In this document: one piece after another, positions 47,808-59,271 of the stretch
Position numbering within the stretch: position 1 is the stretch's first letter
Layout: every line of letters begins with the position of its first letter
From: Aphis gossypii
Taxonomy: Eukaryota; Arthropoda; Insecta; Hemiptera; Aphididae
NCBI RefSeq assembly: GCF_020184175.1
Contig: NW_026082994.1
Coordinates: 1 to 64,000, forward strand
Length of the DNA: 64,000 nt
Direction of reading: 5' to 3'
The notes under the pieces: generated by a model
Database searches by the model: none
What the model saw: the letters and a program-made list of their open reading frames with translations, nothing else
What the model was told of the DNA's origin: nothing
Translations under genes and position numbers: made by a program

Positions 47808-48879
47808 ATTATATGTGTATATATTATACTATATGAATTCTTATAATTTTTAAATCACTATAAGACTAATACTTATGAAGAACTTAGTATTAATAAATGT
47901 ATTGTAATATGTAATGTATGTGTATTTATAAATATGTATTTTAATTTTTAAAAAATACACACAAAAATATAGTTACAAAAAATATATTTATTTCAAGAAA
48001 TACATCAGTGATTAGCTAATTGTCATAAAATATGTATAACTGAGATTAAAAATTAAAAATTATTTATTTATATACGCTTTAACTTATAAGTGTAACGTGC
48101 CACGTACAATCAGTTGAATGATGTCGAATCGGAAAGGTTTTGTGAAATAAATGAAACTCTCGAAATTATTCTAAGTGTTTTTATTTAAAAATTATTCTAA
48201 GTCCAATTAATTAATTAATTAAACTTGTGAAAAATATTCTAAGTCCAGGAGACATAAAATATTAAACTGGGTGACGTGAAGGTGCTTGCTCTAACTCTGG
48301 TGGATCACGTCTGAATTGTGCCTAATCTGGGCCCCCTTATATATCGTCCAGGGACTCCCGCGGTACCTTCAGGTCCCTGTTGGTCATCTGCACCTGCATC
48401 CGCTTCTACCCACGCTTTGCGTTATCTGAACGATGTCGTGCGTCAATAATATAAATTATGTGCTTGTAATATTCTACCGGGTAAGTGATTACGCACCTAG
48501 TATATTCTACCAGGTGGCACCTGGATTATTTGTCATTATTTTCCTGTGGGTAGAAAGCATACAGGCGATGATACTTTCGATTGGTTGTTACCATTTGTTT
48601 TTAGATATTAATTTATTATACTCGATCATTACTTGTTTGACTGCTACCCCCTAGCATGACTATATGGGTGTTGTTTGTTATGCCCCTAGTGTTGTGGTTA
48701 TTATCGGCTACAGTATGTAGTAATTTATGTATTATATTTAATATAAGTATCAGAGCACGTTGCATAAGATACCTTGTATTATTTCTTATTTCTTGTGTAA
48801 CTTAAAAACAAAAAATACTTAGAAAAATTTGTTGAAAACCTAACTCTATAGATAATATTATAATAACAAAAATGTTTAC
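47808..48879. other. Intron of the MULE-SWIM pseudogene with a GC-richer island
   Basis: The island at about 48240-48720 includes a TATA-like CCTTATATATCG at about 48336. It may be a decayed solo LTR or another insert, but I could not find paired ends or a target duplication. No gene. Confidence 0.3.
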
Positions 48880-50109
48880 CTCCAAGTATCATACATCATG
48901 TAAACTTGTCTTTCAGTAGGATTACATTGAGCATTCGCTAATATTTTAACAACATCCATACTTTCTTCAGCTGATATCAATTGTACCTCGTGCAATTGCT
49001 TTGCTCCTGCTGGCGTCATTCCTATACATTATTATACCTTTGTATAGTTTTATATTGAATTTATCAATGATAATAACTAGGGCTGTGAATTTAATAATTT
49101 AAAAAACCTTAAAAAAATATGCAATAAAATATGTGTTTAAAATGCAAAAAATACAATATAAAATACCAAAAATTATAGTATAAAATGCACTTAAAATAGT
49201 TTTTAATTTTTATATTTATATTGATATTATAAGATATAATATTATACAATAGTACATTACATTTTACATGCATAAAAATGTGTTTCTTGTTGATTAAATT
49301 TAAGTTTCACGTAAAACATTTTTTTAAATTGTATAAAACAAAAAAAAAAGTTTTCAAATACATTAATTGTCGGAATTAAATTAAAAATACCGGAAAATGA
49401 ATTAAAAGAGGAAAATATGACCAAAAAATGCAAAATAAAAGTTTCATAAATCAATTCGTTGTTTCATAATTCAAATTATGTACTTACAAAGGTACATTTC
49501 ACAATCACCAAAAAAAAAAATGCACTTTCTTAAAATTCACAGCCCTAATAATAAGATAATATGCTATATTATTACCTTCTGAAAAGTATTGTTTAAAATA
49601 ATTTTGAACACTTTTTGAAACACGAAGGAAACTATATGCCTCAGCAACATGAATTCTGTAAGAATGTTCGAAAGTTATCTAATAAAAGAAATTAAATATT
49701 ATGTATAAAAGATTTGAATTTTTCATACAAACAAGATTTCTAGTTATGAATCAAAAATAAATTTATAATAATAAATAATAAAAATAATATATAATTTTTA
49801 TTTTAAAGAATCCAACATATTTAAACATTTTTAAACTTTTTTTTTTTATTATTGAAATTTAGCAATATTTTCTTTATATTTTATTAATTGTTATGGATTA
49901 CGTGCGTAGGTACTTACATGGACTTTAGAATTCAATCCTTTTTTCATATGAGTATCTCTTAAAGTTTTTTCGTCTTCTTTCGAATAAGTATATCAATATT
50001 AGCTGTACAATTTTTATTTCGCACTCGTGTTGTTGCATTGGATTCTGCATGTATAGATTTATTCTTGACGGAATGTTGATAGACATATTCCTTACGGCAG
50101 GGGTGGCCA

Positions 50110-50175
50110 ACCGGTCGATCGCGATCGACTGGTCGATCGCGAGATGAATTCAAGTCGATCGCGACACCCTTTCGC
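50110..50175. repeat. TCGATCGCGA subterminal motifs of hAT-2
   Basis: GTCGATCGCGA-type motifs occur three times near the left end (50113-50165) and about twice near the right (52664-52707). Several are self-complementary. They are likely transposase-binding sites, by analogy with subterminal motifs of other hATs. Confidence 0.55.
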
Positions 50176-50612
50176 ATTTTCTTAAATTTTTGAACAATTT
50201 GTGGATTTTTGTATATCCCACGAATATAAATATTAGATTTAGAAAAACGGCAATAAATAACTATGAAAAACAAGATTATACACTGATATCTATTAACTAT
50301 CGTATAATTGCTGTAGGATGGATAGCCTGCATTACTTCCTATTAATGACCTTTATCGCGTTCGTATAAACTGATAAATCGAACCAGTCTGCAATGACAGT
50401 TACAATAAATATAATAAATATATATATATATATATACCTAGTATAAATTAATATTATCTTATTCTAGTATTGCGCTTCAAGTTATAACACATTTTAGTGT
50501 AATTCTACGATCAGTTGTTCGTAGTATCGCATTCGTGACTCGTGTATCGTGTGTGTGAATTGTATTTATCAAGTGCGCACATAGAATTATTTTCTAATAC
50601 TATCATATCAAC

Positions 50613-52442
50613 ATGAGCAAAAGAGCCAAAACATATCACTTTAACGAAAAGTGGGAAATAGACTACTTCTTTACTATGGTGAGTGAAAAATGTTGTTGTT
50701 TAATTTGCAATACTTCTGTTGCAATGCAAAAAAAAAAAGGAAATTTAGAGAGGCATTTCAACACAATGCATGGCAAGTACGAAAATGATTATCCGCTTAA
50801 TTCCACCGAGAGAAAGCAAAAATTGTATGAACTGAAATGTGGCCTAATTGCTCAGCGCAACATATTTTTAAAACCACAAAATCAATCAAGATCTGCAACT
50901 ATCGCTTCCTTTATTGTAAGTCATAAAATAGCGGTAAAATGTAAGCCTTTTTCAGACGGTGAATTCATAAAAAGTGTCTTGGAAGAAATAGTAGATCCTT
51001 TGTTTGAAAATTTCAAGAATAAGGTAGAAATAAAAAAAGCAATCCTTGATTTACAACTATCTCGAAACACTGTAATGCGACGAATTGAAAAATCGAGCCA
51101 AAACGTAACAGAGCAGTTACAAATCGATATTGATCGGTGTGTTACATTTTCATTACAAATTGATGAAAGCACTGACGTATCTGACACAGCTCAACTAATT
51201 GTTTTTATAAGAATGATAATGAATGATATTACATCAAAAGAGGAATTACTTTGCATGATTTCGTTAAAAGGAAGAACCAGAGGTCTTGATATTTTTAACA
51301 GTTTTAAGGAGAGGGTCAGTTTGATGAAATTGCCACTTTTCAAATTGGTGTCAATAACTTCCGACGGAGCAGCAGCAATGACAGGACGCAATAACGGGTT
51401 CATTGCTTTATGTAAACAAGATGATGATTTTCCTGACTTTCTGAGCTACCATTGTATTATTCATCAGCAAGTTTTAGCCAGTAAGAGGCTCAATACAAAA
51501 GAAGTGATGGATACGACCTTCAAAATAGTAAATTCTATCCGAGGAAAACCTTTTCAAAGACGTCTATTTAAAATGCAAAATGAAACCAAGGAAGTAGATT
51601 TAATTTTGCACACGGATGTAAGATGGCTAAGTAGAAGTAGATTTCTTCAAAGATTTCGTGATTTATTGGATGATATTGTTCAATTTTTGGAAGATAGAGG
51701 TGATAGTTTTCCTCAAATGCGTGATGTTAATTGGCTTTGTGATTTAGCGTTTTTAGCAGACTTCACTGGACATTTAAGTGATTTAAATTTGAAGTTACAA
51801 GGAAAAAACATAATAATCATTGATTTAATAAGCTGTATTTCGGCATTCAAGGCAAATGCATTGATTCTTATTAGAGATCTTGAGAAAAAAAATTTACATC
51901 GATTTTCAAACTTAGAAGACCATACTCGAAAATATCCCAACGTTGTTTTCGATTCGAAAAAGTATGTGATAGAAATCAAAACCGTTATTGATGATTTTGA
52001 TGTAAGATTCAATGATTTCAAGAAACTTGAAGATGTGATCTCATTTATCAGTTTTCCATTTAAAGAGGACTTAAATACCCAGATGGCTGCAAAAAAAGCA
52101 GCACAGTTGTTTCAAATTAACGAAGTATCTCTTGAGGATGAGATGATCAATATGCGATGCAACGTCTACTTAAAAGCTAGATCGTCAGAAAATAACTTTT
52201 GGCACTTGGTGAGCAAGGAAGAATTTTCCAATTTAAGACAATGTGCTGAGTCAGTATATTCCTGCTTTGGGTCGACGTATCTATGTGAATCGGCCTTTTC
52301 ATACTTGCTTCAAACCAAAAGTAAGGCCCGATCACGTTTGACTGATATGCATTCTGAAGATAGCTTGAGATTAGCATTGTCATCATACACCCCAGAGTTT
52401 GTGAAATTATCAAATCAAATGCAAGCACAAACATCTCATTGA
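50613..52442 (+). CDS. hAT-2 transposase, 609 aa, intact
   Basis: The N-terminus (residues about 10-55) is a BED-like finger: CCCLIC ... NLERHFNTMH. The RNase-H-like core has LQIDESTDVSD (first D), SITSDGAAAMTGRNNG (second D), and CIIHQQVLASKRL. The hATC segment has FGSTYLCESAFSYLLQTKSK (catalytic E). Overall it resembles the GTF2IRD2/ZBED5/FAM200-type hAT group. It is a single exon with no stops, as expected of a recently mobile copy. The start is the only ATG ahead of the finger. It lies opposite to the disrupted host pseudogene. Confidence 0.92.
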   Translation: MSKRAKTYHFNEKWEIDYFFTMVSEKCCCLICNTSVAMQKKKGNLERHFNTMHGKYENDYPLNSTERKQKLYELKCGLIAQRNIFLKPQNQSRSATIASFIVSHKIAVKCKPFSDGEFIKSVLEEIVDPLFENFKNKVEIKKAILDLQLSRNTVMRRIEKSSQNVTEQLQIDIDRCVTFSLQIDESTDVSDTAQLIVFIRMIMNDITSKEELLCMISLKGRTRGLDIFNSFKERVSLMKLPLFKLVSITSDGAAAMTGRNNGFIALCKQDDDFPDFLSYHCIIHQQVLASKRLNTKEVMDTTFKIVNSIRGKPFQRRLFKMQNETKEVDLILHTDVRWLSRSRFLQRFRDLLDDIVQFLEDRGDSFPQMRDVNWLCDLAFLADFTGHLSDLNLKLQGKNIIIIDLISCISAFKANALILIRDLEKKNLHRFSNLEDHTRKYPNVVFDSKKYVIEIKTVIDDFDVRFNDFKKLEDVISFISFPFKEDLNTQMAAKKAAQLFQINEVSLEDEMINMRCNVYLKARSSENNFWHLVSKEEFSNLRQCAESVYSCFGSTYLCESAFSYLLQTKSKARSRLTDMHSEDSLRLALSSYTPEFVKLSNQMQAQTSH

Positions 52443-52999
52443 ATGATTAAATAAACATAATAATAGTAGTAATAATAAAAGTAGTAGTATAGTTATAGCA
52501 GTAAATAGTAATAAGTTAAAAATAATAATTTGTAATCAAATATATTAAAATACGTGTAGTGTTATAGTGTTAAACTGTGAATTTATATTGTAATATAATA
52601 AGTGTAACACGCCTGTACATATAATATATTTTTTGTTTATTGACAATCTTTTTTTTTTTTTTTGGTCGATCGCGACCACTTAGAAAAACTCGGAGATCGA
52701 TCGCAGGTCTATCAAAGTTGGCCATCCCTGCCTTACGGTATTCAAATTTTTTATAATTTGGATAAGTTTTGTATACTATCCAATTTGTTTTCGTGTGTTG
52801 TCACAATTAGCACTGTACGAATTATTATCGTCGGGATCAATTTTTGTTTTTAAAACTACTTTAAAGCTTTCATTGCTAGAGAATTCAATATTTTCAATAA
52901 AAGCACTTTCATCGATTGCACTAAAAACTGATTTTATGTACTCCAATTTAAATATTACAAACTATAACTTATATAACATCCAACAGTGTAAATGACAAA

Positions 53000-53604
53000 A
53001 ATGTTACAATATGTGAAATATAACACGGCACACTGGACACTGTCTTCGATTAAAAAAGATAATTGTATAGCCACTTAAAGATAGCTTGGATGGGAAAAGC
53101 TTATCGATAAGACTGACAATATACCTACCTACTTTATATGTTGGAAATTAGTATCATTTAAATCTAAAAATACAAAAAGAAATCTAGCTAGCAATATTGA
53201 CGATAATAAATTGCACTGACTTACTAACATAAAAATGTAAATAAATAACAATATTGTACTATTTAATGTATTATTATGTAATTGACTAGTCATAAAGGTA
53301 TAGTATAAATTTCTTCATTTTTTTTTTAAATTGGCTTAATCCAAATTATATGGAACATTAATTAATGTGTTAGTTGAATTATTTATTATACTTTTTTGTT
53401 TTTATAATAGCATTATACATTTATACTATTTAATTTTAAAAATACTAAGTTAGGTACGAAAAAAAATATACTAACGACATAATATATTGTATTAGTAACT
53501 ACTTTTATATAATTATGGTATGTGTGTTGTGAATATATTTTATATGTACTAATTACTGTATGTACAAGTCTAATATTTTAAGATGAATATAGCATATGTA
53601 TATT

Positions 53605-53635
<31 letters not shown>

Positions 53636-53637
53636 CT
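53000..53637. other. AT-rich spacer
   Basis: No gene or repeat end recognised. A (TA)n tract at about 53605-53635 directly abuts the gypsy LTR. Confidence 0.6.
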
Positions 53638-54839
53638 TGTAACGAATACGACATACTAATACTGACGACGCGCCGCCCAACAACAAATAATAAAACCAAA
53701 AGGCCCCAGAACTAGTATCCGCCGCCGATAGAGCGCGGTAATACACCTTCCATGTTTGCGGCCCAATACCGAACGCGTTGCCCAGCTAATAAAATAACCT
53801 TTCCGCGACACACAAACCCGGAGGACAGAGACTATATAAGGGACCTCCGCAATCACCACGAACGAACAGTGCGCTTTTGCCAACTAGTCAGATTAGTGAC
53901 TGGCTAGTGCGAAAGTGTTTCTCGGCCACCTTCGGGAAGGCTAGAACCACGGACGCACTCGGCCTACGCTAATCGGACCGTTTCCCATACAACCACCGCC
54001 GTCGATAGGACCGTCGCCGTTTTCGGCTACCCGTACCGTCGAGAAGGCTAGAACGTGCCAGCTGCAGTCATCCGTAGGACCGCCGCCGTTCTCGGCTACC
54101 CGTACCGTCGGGAAGGCTAGAACGTGCCTACACGCCGCCGTCAATAGGACCGCCGCCGTTCTCGGCTACCCGTGCCGTCGGGAAGGCTAGAACGTGCCTA
54201 ACACTACCGTCAAAATAAAATCGCCACCAATCTCGGCTATCCGTACACGCGAATATTAAACGGGCAGAGCGTATGAAATAAACATCGCCGCCGTTGTACT
54301 GACCACACACTATCATACACGCCGCCGTTATACATACCTCACATTATCATATACGCCGCCGTTATATTTACCGTACACTATCATACACGCCGCCGTAATA
54401 GTCACCGCACACTATCATACACGCCGCCGTTATCTGCGAGACAAATATATTATAACATTGCCGCCGCCGATAACGTAATCGCCACCACTCGTATTATTAC
54501 GAGATCCCGGTCTCGATTTAATTACGGTGCAATATTATTTTGCCGCGGTAAGCCGATAGGGAAACACGTACGCATTATTCATTTAACTAATAAAACTGTA
54601 AGTATTTTAAACATTATAATTGTGAATGGGAAATTGTAAAAATCGCGAAGCCATATTATATTCAACACGTATAATTACCGTATGGTTATACGCAAAATCT
54701 CTGTGTTATATATGTTATATATGTAATTTGTAAATGTTCAAAGGAAATTTTGTTAAATAAAAAAATTCTCGTCATAAAACTCTTGATATTATCATTTATA
54801 TTTGTACGGGAAAAAGGTATCAAAATATCGACCGTTACA
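53638..54839 (+). repeat. 5' LTR of a Ty3/gypsy-like retrotransposon
   Basis: It starts TGTAACG and ends CGTTACA, with a primer-binding site immediately after. A TATATAA box is at 53833-53839. Two minisatellites lie inside: about 3.5 copies of a 66-bp unit at 53995-54240 (GGAAGGCTAGAACGTGCC) and about 5 copies of a 34-bp unit at 54287-54436 (CACGCCGCCGTTAT). Minus-strand frames through these arrays are not genes. No partner LTR is in the window. Confidence 0.75.
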
Positions 54840-54841
54840 AT

Positions 54842-54859
54842 TGGCGCCCAACAAGTTGG
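54842..54859 (+). other. Primer-binding site of the gypsy-like element
   Basis: TGGCGCCCAACAAGTTGG starts two bases after the LTR. The TGGCGCC start is typical of retroelement primer sites. The tRNA was not determined. Confidence 0.65.
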
Positions 54860-54967
54860 ACTCGAAATCCACGACTCCGAAAATAAGATTTCGTGCTCTC
54901 TAAAATAAAAACATATATTTATTTTATAAATTTTACATAATTACTACATCGTTTAAATATTATAAAA

Positions 54968-55870
54968 ATGCCGCGAAAAAAGAAGAATGAAGACTTAAAT
55001 GAGGAGTGGGAAAGAAGATTTATAGAAATCGAAACACAAATAAAAGAACAAACAAAAAAAATCGAAAAACAAAAGAAGGAAATTCAAAATATCAAAGAAG
55101 AGCATAAAGAAGAAGTTCAAAACTTAAAATTACAGTGGGAAGAAATACATAATAAAAAAATACAAGAAACAGAAGAAAAATACAAATCAGTAATCGAAGA
55201 AATGGAGAACCGATATATAACCACATTCAGAAATCTGGGAGACAGCTACCAGCAGAATACTCAGAATAAAAAAGAGGAAGTCTGCAGGGGACCAATAACG
55301 GACATTACGAAACCGTTATTTTTTGGCAACCGAAGAGACATGCACCCCATAGATTTTTTAAATAGACTCGATGAATATTTTACATTAAAACAAATTACAC
55401 ATGCGGATGAGAAACTAATTATTGCCGGGGACTGCTTGAAAGCTACGGCGAGCAACTGGTTCTCAACAATAAGGTTTCAAGTAACAAACTTGCAAGAGTT
55501 CCAAGACACATTTAAGGATGAATATTGGTCACGGGACATACAGATGCAAACATGGAGCCAATGTCTTAGTGTAAAACAAATACCAAATGATACTAACTAT
55601 CGAGAACATTTTTCCTACTGGGCAACAAAATTAAGACACCTAGAAGTGCCAAGATTAGCCGAACAAGAAATCGTAAGTAATATTGCCAGTCATTACCCGG
55701 GATACCTACGGGCAATACTAATCTCGTTACCAGAGTGTACCATACTAAACGCGATGAAGATATTAAGTACTGAAGAACACCGGCGAACTACGGTTCGGGA
55801 GAACAGTAATAGTAGTTATGAAAATCGACAACCCCAAAAACAAGAGAAATATGACGAGGTGGTGATGTAA
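54968..55870 (+). pseudogene. Gypsy-like gag, 3'-truncated
   Basis: The 300-aa frame starts about 125 bp after the LTR. Residues about 10-90 form a Lys/Glu-rich coiled coil. Residues about 115-260 form a Ty3/gypsy capsid-like region: PLFFGNRRDMHPIDFLNRLDEYF, NWFSTIRFQVTNLQEFQDTF and LRHLEVPRLAEQEIV. The frame ends at 55870 before any zinc knuckle, and no pol follows, so the element is cut near 55855. Confidence 0.72.
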
Positions 55871-56204
55871 TTACAGAAGCGCCATCTATCCAGCAAATAG
55901 TCAACTAAATTATTTTTGGTAGTCAATGGCAACCATTTAAATAAAATAAATGATTTATTTAAAATGTTTTTAAAAATGCATACAAATAGACATACAAACT
56001 TAAATCGTTGTCATGGTAAAAAAAGAAATTAAAAATCTTTATTTATAAAAATGGAGACAAAAATGTATAAAAATTCTTCAATTGAGAACAGCTGAACTGA
56101 ATTATTTTTTAGTTGTATTTGTTATTGTCTGGAGAAAGTTTTTACGAAAAAAAATTTTTAAAAAGTCAACCGAATAAGTAGAAAAAGAGCAAAATCTATT
56201 CATT

Positions 56205-56290
56205 GATGTCTGGGATTTGAACTCGATACCATTGTCTTTATTTACTCTATGGTAGACGTAGACATCTAAACATCAGCTCGATGTACAATC
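56205..56290 (-). repeat. tRNA-like (SINE-head-like) segment
   Basis: The minus strand reads GAGCTGATGTTTAGATGTC then GAGTTCAAATCCCAGAC, like pol III A and B boxes at tRNA spacing. It lacks a convincing cloverleaf. It lies between two copies of a Helitron-5'-like segment (about 56042 and 56397: ATAAAAATRGAGACWAAAATG). Confidence 0.3.
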
Positions 56291-56580
56291 AATATAATCT
56301 ATGGTTTCTATAGTTATTTTAGTTTGGAAATTTGAAATTTGTTGAGTGAATTTTTTTTTAGTTCACAATAATCTATTTATCTACTATCTTCTATATATAT
56401 AAAAATAGAGACTAAAATGTATAACATTTCATCAATTGAAAACGACTGGATCGATTTCGCTCATTCTTATTTTGTTTGGGTCGTAATTTCCAGGAGAAGG
56501 TTCTTATGTAAGAAAAAGTTAAGAAAATTGCACGGAAAATTAAAAAAAAATACAATGAAAAATAAAAAATACCGATGACT

Positions 56581-56590
56581 ACTATTACTA

Positions 56591-56621
<31 letters not shown>

Positions 56622-56622
56622 T
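56581..56622. repeat. (ATT)n microsatellite
   Basis: An interrupted ATT run 40 bp left of the hAT-3 end. Confidence 0.8.
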
Positions 56623-56662
56623 TTATTTTCGGTAATCATGGTAACAATTTTTTTGTTATTAT

Positions 56663-59271
56663 CAGGGTTCGGGACTTATAGCATTTGCATATCCATCATA
56701 AATGATGTAAAACATAGCAGAGTGATATATAAATATGTTTTAAAGTACGGAGAATTCAAATATGAAATTTTATTTTGCATATTTTTGCATATTTTAGAGG
56801 TTTTTGCATATTTTTGCATATTTTTTATTTTTTATTATTTTTTTTTTGTTATGTTAACGCATATTTCACGATTTTATACGATTGATGGATAATATTATTG
56901 TTCAAAATGTAATAATTAAAATTTTGAACGATTAATTACAAAAAATTGTTTTAAGTGTAGGAATACAATTTAATATGTAGCTATCTGTCACAAAAATGTT
57001 GCACATGAACGTGATTTATAAATACTCAATAAATCGAAAACCATGTAGTTATCTGAGATGGTTAATTGGAAAACGTCCGATATGCGTACTTATCTACAGG
57101 CTACATTCGTATCGCTCGACAAATGATGAAAATAATCTAATTTATTGTGTGATCGATAAACTGTACTGGTACACCGCAATTATTATTAGTTCGTTATTTG
57201 TCGTCGTTAATTCGAGTTCAAGTTCGATTCATAGTGTGCTGTGCGTTTAATTGTTTTTATTTTCACAAAATTTGTTAGGTATAACAATGCCAAAGGAAAA
57301 ACAATCGGTGTGTGGTCGTTTAAGAAGTTACGTTATAGAATTTGGTCCTGATACTTTTTCCATAGTCGGGAATAATTTATTTTGTAAAATATGTGAAATT
57401 CGAATAAGTTCTGAGAAAAAATTTAATGTTAGCCAACATATTAGTACCGATAAACACCAAAAAGCTCTCAAAAGACACAAAGATCAAGAACAGAAAAAAA
57501 AACAAACGCTTTTGACCAGTTTGCCGACAAAATCAACATTTAATACTGATTTATGCGAAGCTTTAATGGCGGCAAATATTCCTTTAAATAAACTTAATAA
57601 TAGTAAATTTCGAGAATTTTTAGAAAAATATACAGGTAAAAATATACCATTTGAATCCACTCTTCGTAAGGGATACGTTGATGATGTGTATAATAAAACT
57701 ATTGAGAATATTAAAACTGAGATAGGTGAAAATAAAATTTGGGTCTCTATTGATGAGACGTGCGATGTCGAAGGACGTTACATAGCAAACGTCGTTGTAG
57801 GTGTTCTCAAGACTGATAGTATTGGCAATATATTTTTACTACACTCGGAACAACTGGATAGAACTAATCATACAACAATTTGCAAACTATTTGAAAAGGC
57901 AATGGGAATCTTATGGCCTGGAAGTATCAATTACGACAATGTTCTATTATTTTTAACAGACGCCGCACCATACATGGTAAAGGCCGGATCTGTTTTAAAA
58001 AGTTTTTATACCAAAATGGTTCATGCTACATGTGTTGCCCACGGGATTCATCGTGTAGCCGAGGAAATTCGAGGACAATTTAATGAGGTAGATAACTTAA
58101 TATCAAATGTGAAAAAAATTTTTAGAAAAGCCCCTTCTAGAATTCAATTATTTAAAACTGAAGCACCTGAAATTAAATTACCACCAGAACCTATAATAAC
58201 TCGTTGGGGAACATGGTTGGATGCCGCAATATACTATTGCGAACATTATGAAACGATTGTTCGCATTTTAAATTTATTAGACGAAAATGACGCCGTTAGT
58301 ATTAAAAAGGCAAAATTATGTATATCACAACCGAATTTACAAAGCAACTTGGCTTATATCAAATCCAATTTTGAAGTATTAACTGTAGCTATTAAACAAC
58401 TACAAACACAATATGTTCCATTAACAGATTCGCTAAAAGTTATAGAGGATATTGAATCGAAATTATGTAATTTACATGGACCATATGGAATTGCCGTTTT
58501 GAAAAAACTTGATAATGTATTAATTAAAAACCAGGGTTTAAATAGTTTAAAACAAATATCTAAAATAATCACCGGAGGAGAGTCCATGAACCTTAGTTCA
58601 ATAGCAGAAGATCTAACATGTAATGATCTAGTATTTTTCAAGTATGCTCCCATTACTTCCGTCGACGTGGAACGTTCATTTTCGGCATACAAGTGTATTT
58701 TAGCCGATAATAGAAGAGCCTTCCAGTTCGAAAACGTTCGAAAACACCTTATAGTCCAATGCAATCACAAAGGTAAACATTTTATAAACAACAACAAATT
58801 TTTAGTAAATTTTTAACTATATTAAATTTATATAAATGCGTATTTTTTCAGAACATTCAAAACTAAATTTTTGAAGATTTTATTTTTATTTATTTTTTTA
58901 AATTTATTAATTAATAATTAAACTTAAATGACATTGTTTTTTTATTTATATGAATTAAATCCTTTTTTTAAATAACTTTTCAAATGCTTTTTTTTCATTT
59001 TTATTAAATTTTTACCTATATTATATTATTATATAAATGTGTATTTTTTTTTTTTTAGAACATTCAAAACCAAATTTTTAATGTTTTTAAATTTATTAAT
59101 TTATAATTATACTTGAATTACAATTTTTTTATACTTATATGAAATAAATCCTTTTTTCAATGACTTTTTAAGTGCTATTTTTTTTTTGTTTTAGAGAATA
59201 TTTTTAAGTTTATTGGGTCATATATAAGCGCATATTTTAGTGCTTTTTAGTGCTATAAGTCCCGAACCCTG
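56663..59271 (+). mobile_element. hAT-3: complete hAT transposon
   Basis: The left end CAGGGTTCGGGACTTATA... matches the inverted right end perfectly over 21 bp. Identical 8-bp duplications GTTATTAT flank it (56655-56662 and 59272-59279). TTTTTGCATA occurs four times near the left end (about 56778-56822). One intact gene fills it. Confidence 0.95.
57287..58816 (+). CDS. hAT-3 transposase (CGGBP1-like BED finger), 509 aa, intact
   Basis: I start at the ATG at 57287. The frame is open from 57251, but the conserved finger begins after the second Met. The finger is FCKICEIRISSEKKFNVSQH ... H. The catalytic core has VSIDETCDVEG (first D) and LFLTDAAPYMVKAG (second D), then CVAHGIHRVAEEIR. The hATC end has ITSVDVERSFSAYKCIL (catalytic E). 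The overall form resembles the insect hAT family related to CGG-binding protein 1. It is a single exon without lesions, suggesting a young insertion. Confidence 0.9.
   Translation: MPKEKQSVCGRLRSYVIEFGPDTFSIVGNNLFCKICEIRISSEKKFNVSQHISTDKHQKALKRHKDQEQKKKQTLLTSLPTKSTFNTDLCEALMAANIPLNKLNNSKFREFLEKYTGKNIPFESTLRKGYVDDVYNKTIENIKTEIGENKIWVSIDETCDVEGRYIANVVVGVLKTDSIGNIFLLHSEQLDRTNHTTICKLFEKAMGILWPGSINYDNVLLFLTDAAPYMVKAGSVLKSFYTKMVHATCVAHGIHRVAEEIRGQFNEVDNLISNVKKIFRKAPSRIQLFKTEAPEIKLPPEPIITRWGTWLDAAIYYCEHYETIVRILNLLDENDAVSIKKAKLCISQPNLQSNLAYIKSNFEVLTVAIKQLQTQYVPLTDSLKVIEDIESKLCNLHGPYGIAVLKKLDNVLIKNQGLNSLKQISKIITGGESMNLSSIAEDLTCNDLVFFKYAPITSVDVERSFSAYKCILADNRRAFQFENVRKHLIVQCNHKGKHFINNNKFLVNF

Larger units (their letters stand above)
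50098..52730 (+). mobile_element. hAT-2: complete BED-type hAT transposon
   Basis: Termini CAGGGGTGGCCAAC (left) and GTTGGCCATCCCTG (right) are flanked by identical 8-bp duplications CCTTACGG (50090-50097 and 52731-52738). One open transposase gene fills it. Rejoining the flanks reconstitutes an exon of the minus-strand MULE-SWIM gene. Confidence 0.96.
46139..52990 (-). pseudogene. MULE transposase with SWIM zinc finger, several lesions and a hAT insertion
   Basis: Recognisable minus-strand exons: about 52731-52990 joined to 49918-50097 (one exon split by hAT-2), 49576-49678, 48880-49021 and about 46139-47766. The MULE core has EIIFIDRSGSCDQSG (first acidic residue), IMTDDSSAERNAL (second) and LLCIFHVLQAMWRWLW. 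The SWIM finger is near the C-terminus (ETCD*PAGRGGKFCKHQC), and a basic GRP-containing tail follows. Lesions: frameshifts near 52780, 49969, 47043 and 46395, and TGA at 46738-46740 replacing a SWIM cysteine. It abuts the right inverted repeat of the THAP element. It is clearly non-functional as it stands. Confidence 0.75.

Noticed and set aside
48240..48720. Solo LTR inside the MULE-SWIM intron
   Set aside because: GC content and a TATA-like motif are suggestive, but no matching ends or target duplication could be found.
53656..54316. Minus-strand frames through the gypsy LTR
   Set aside because: They translate the minisatellite arrays and look repetitive; no gene signals.
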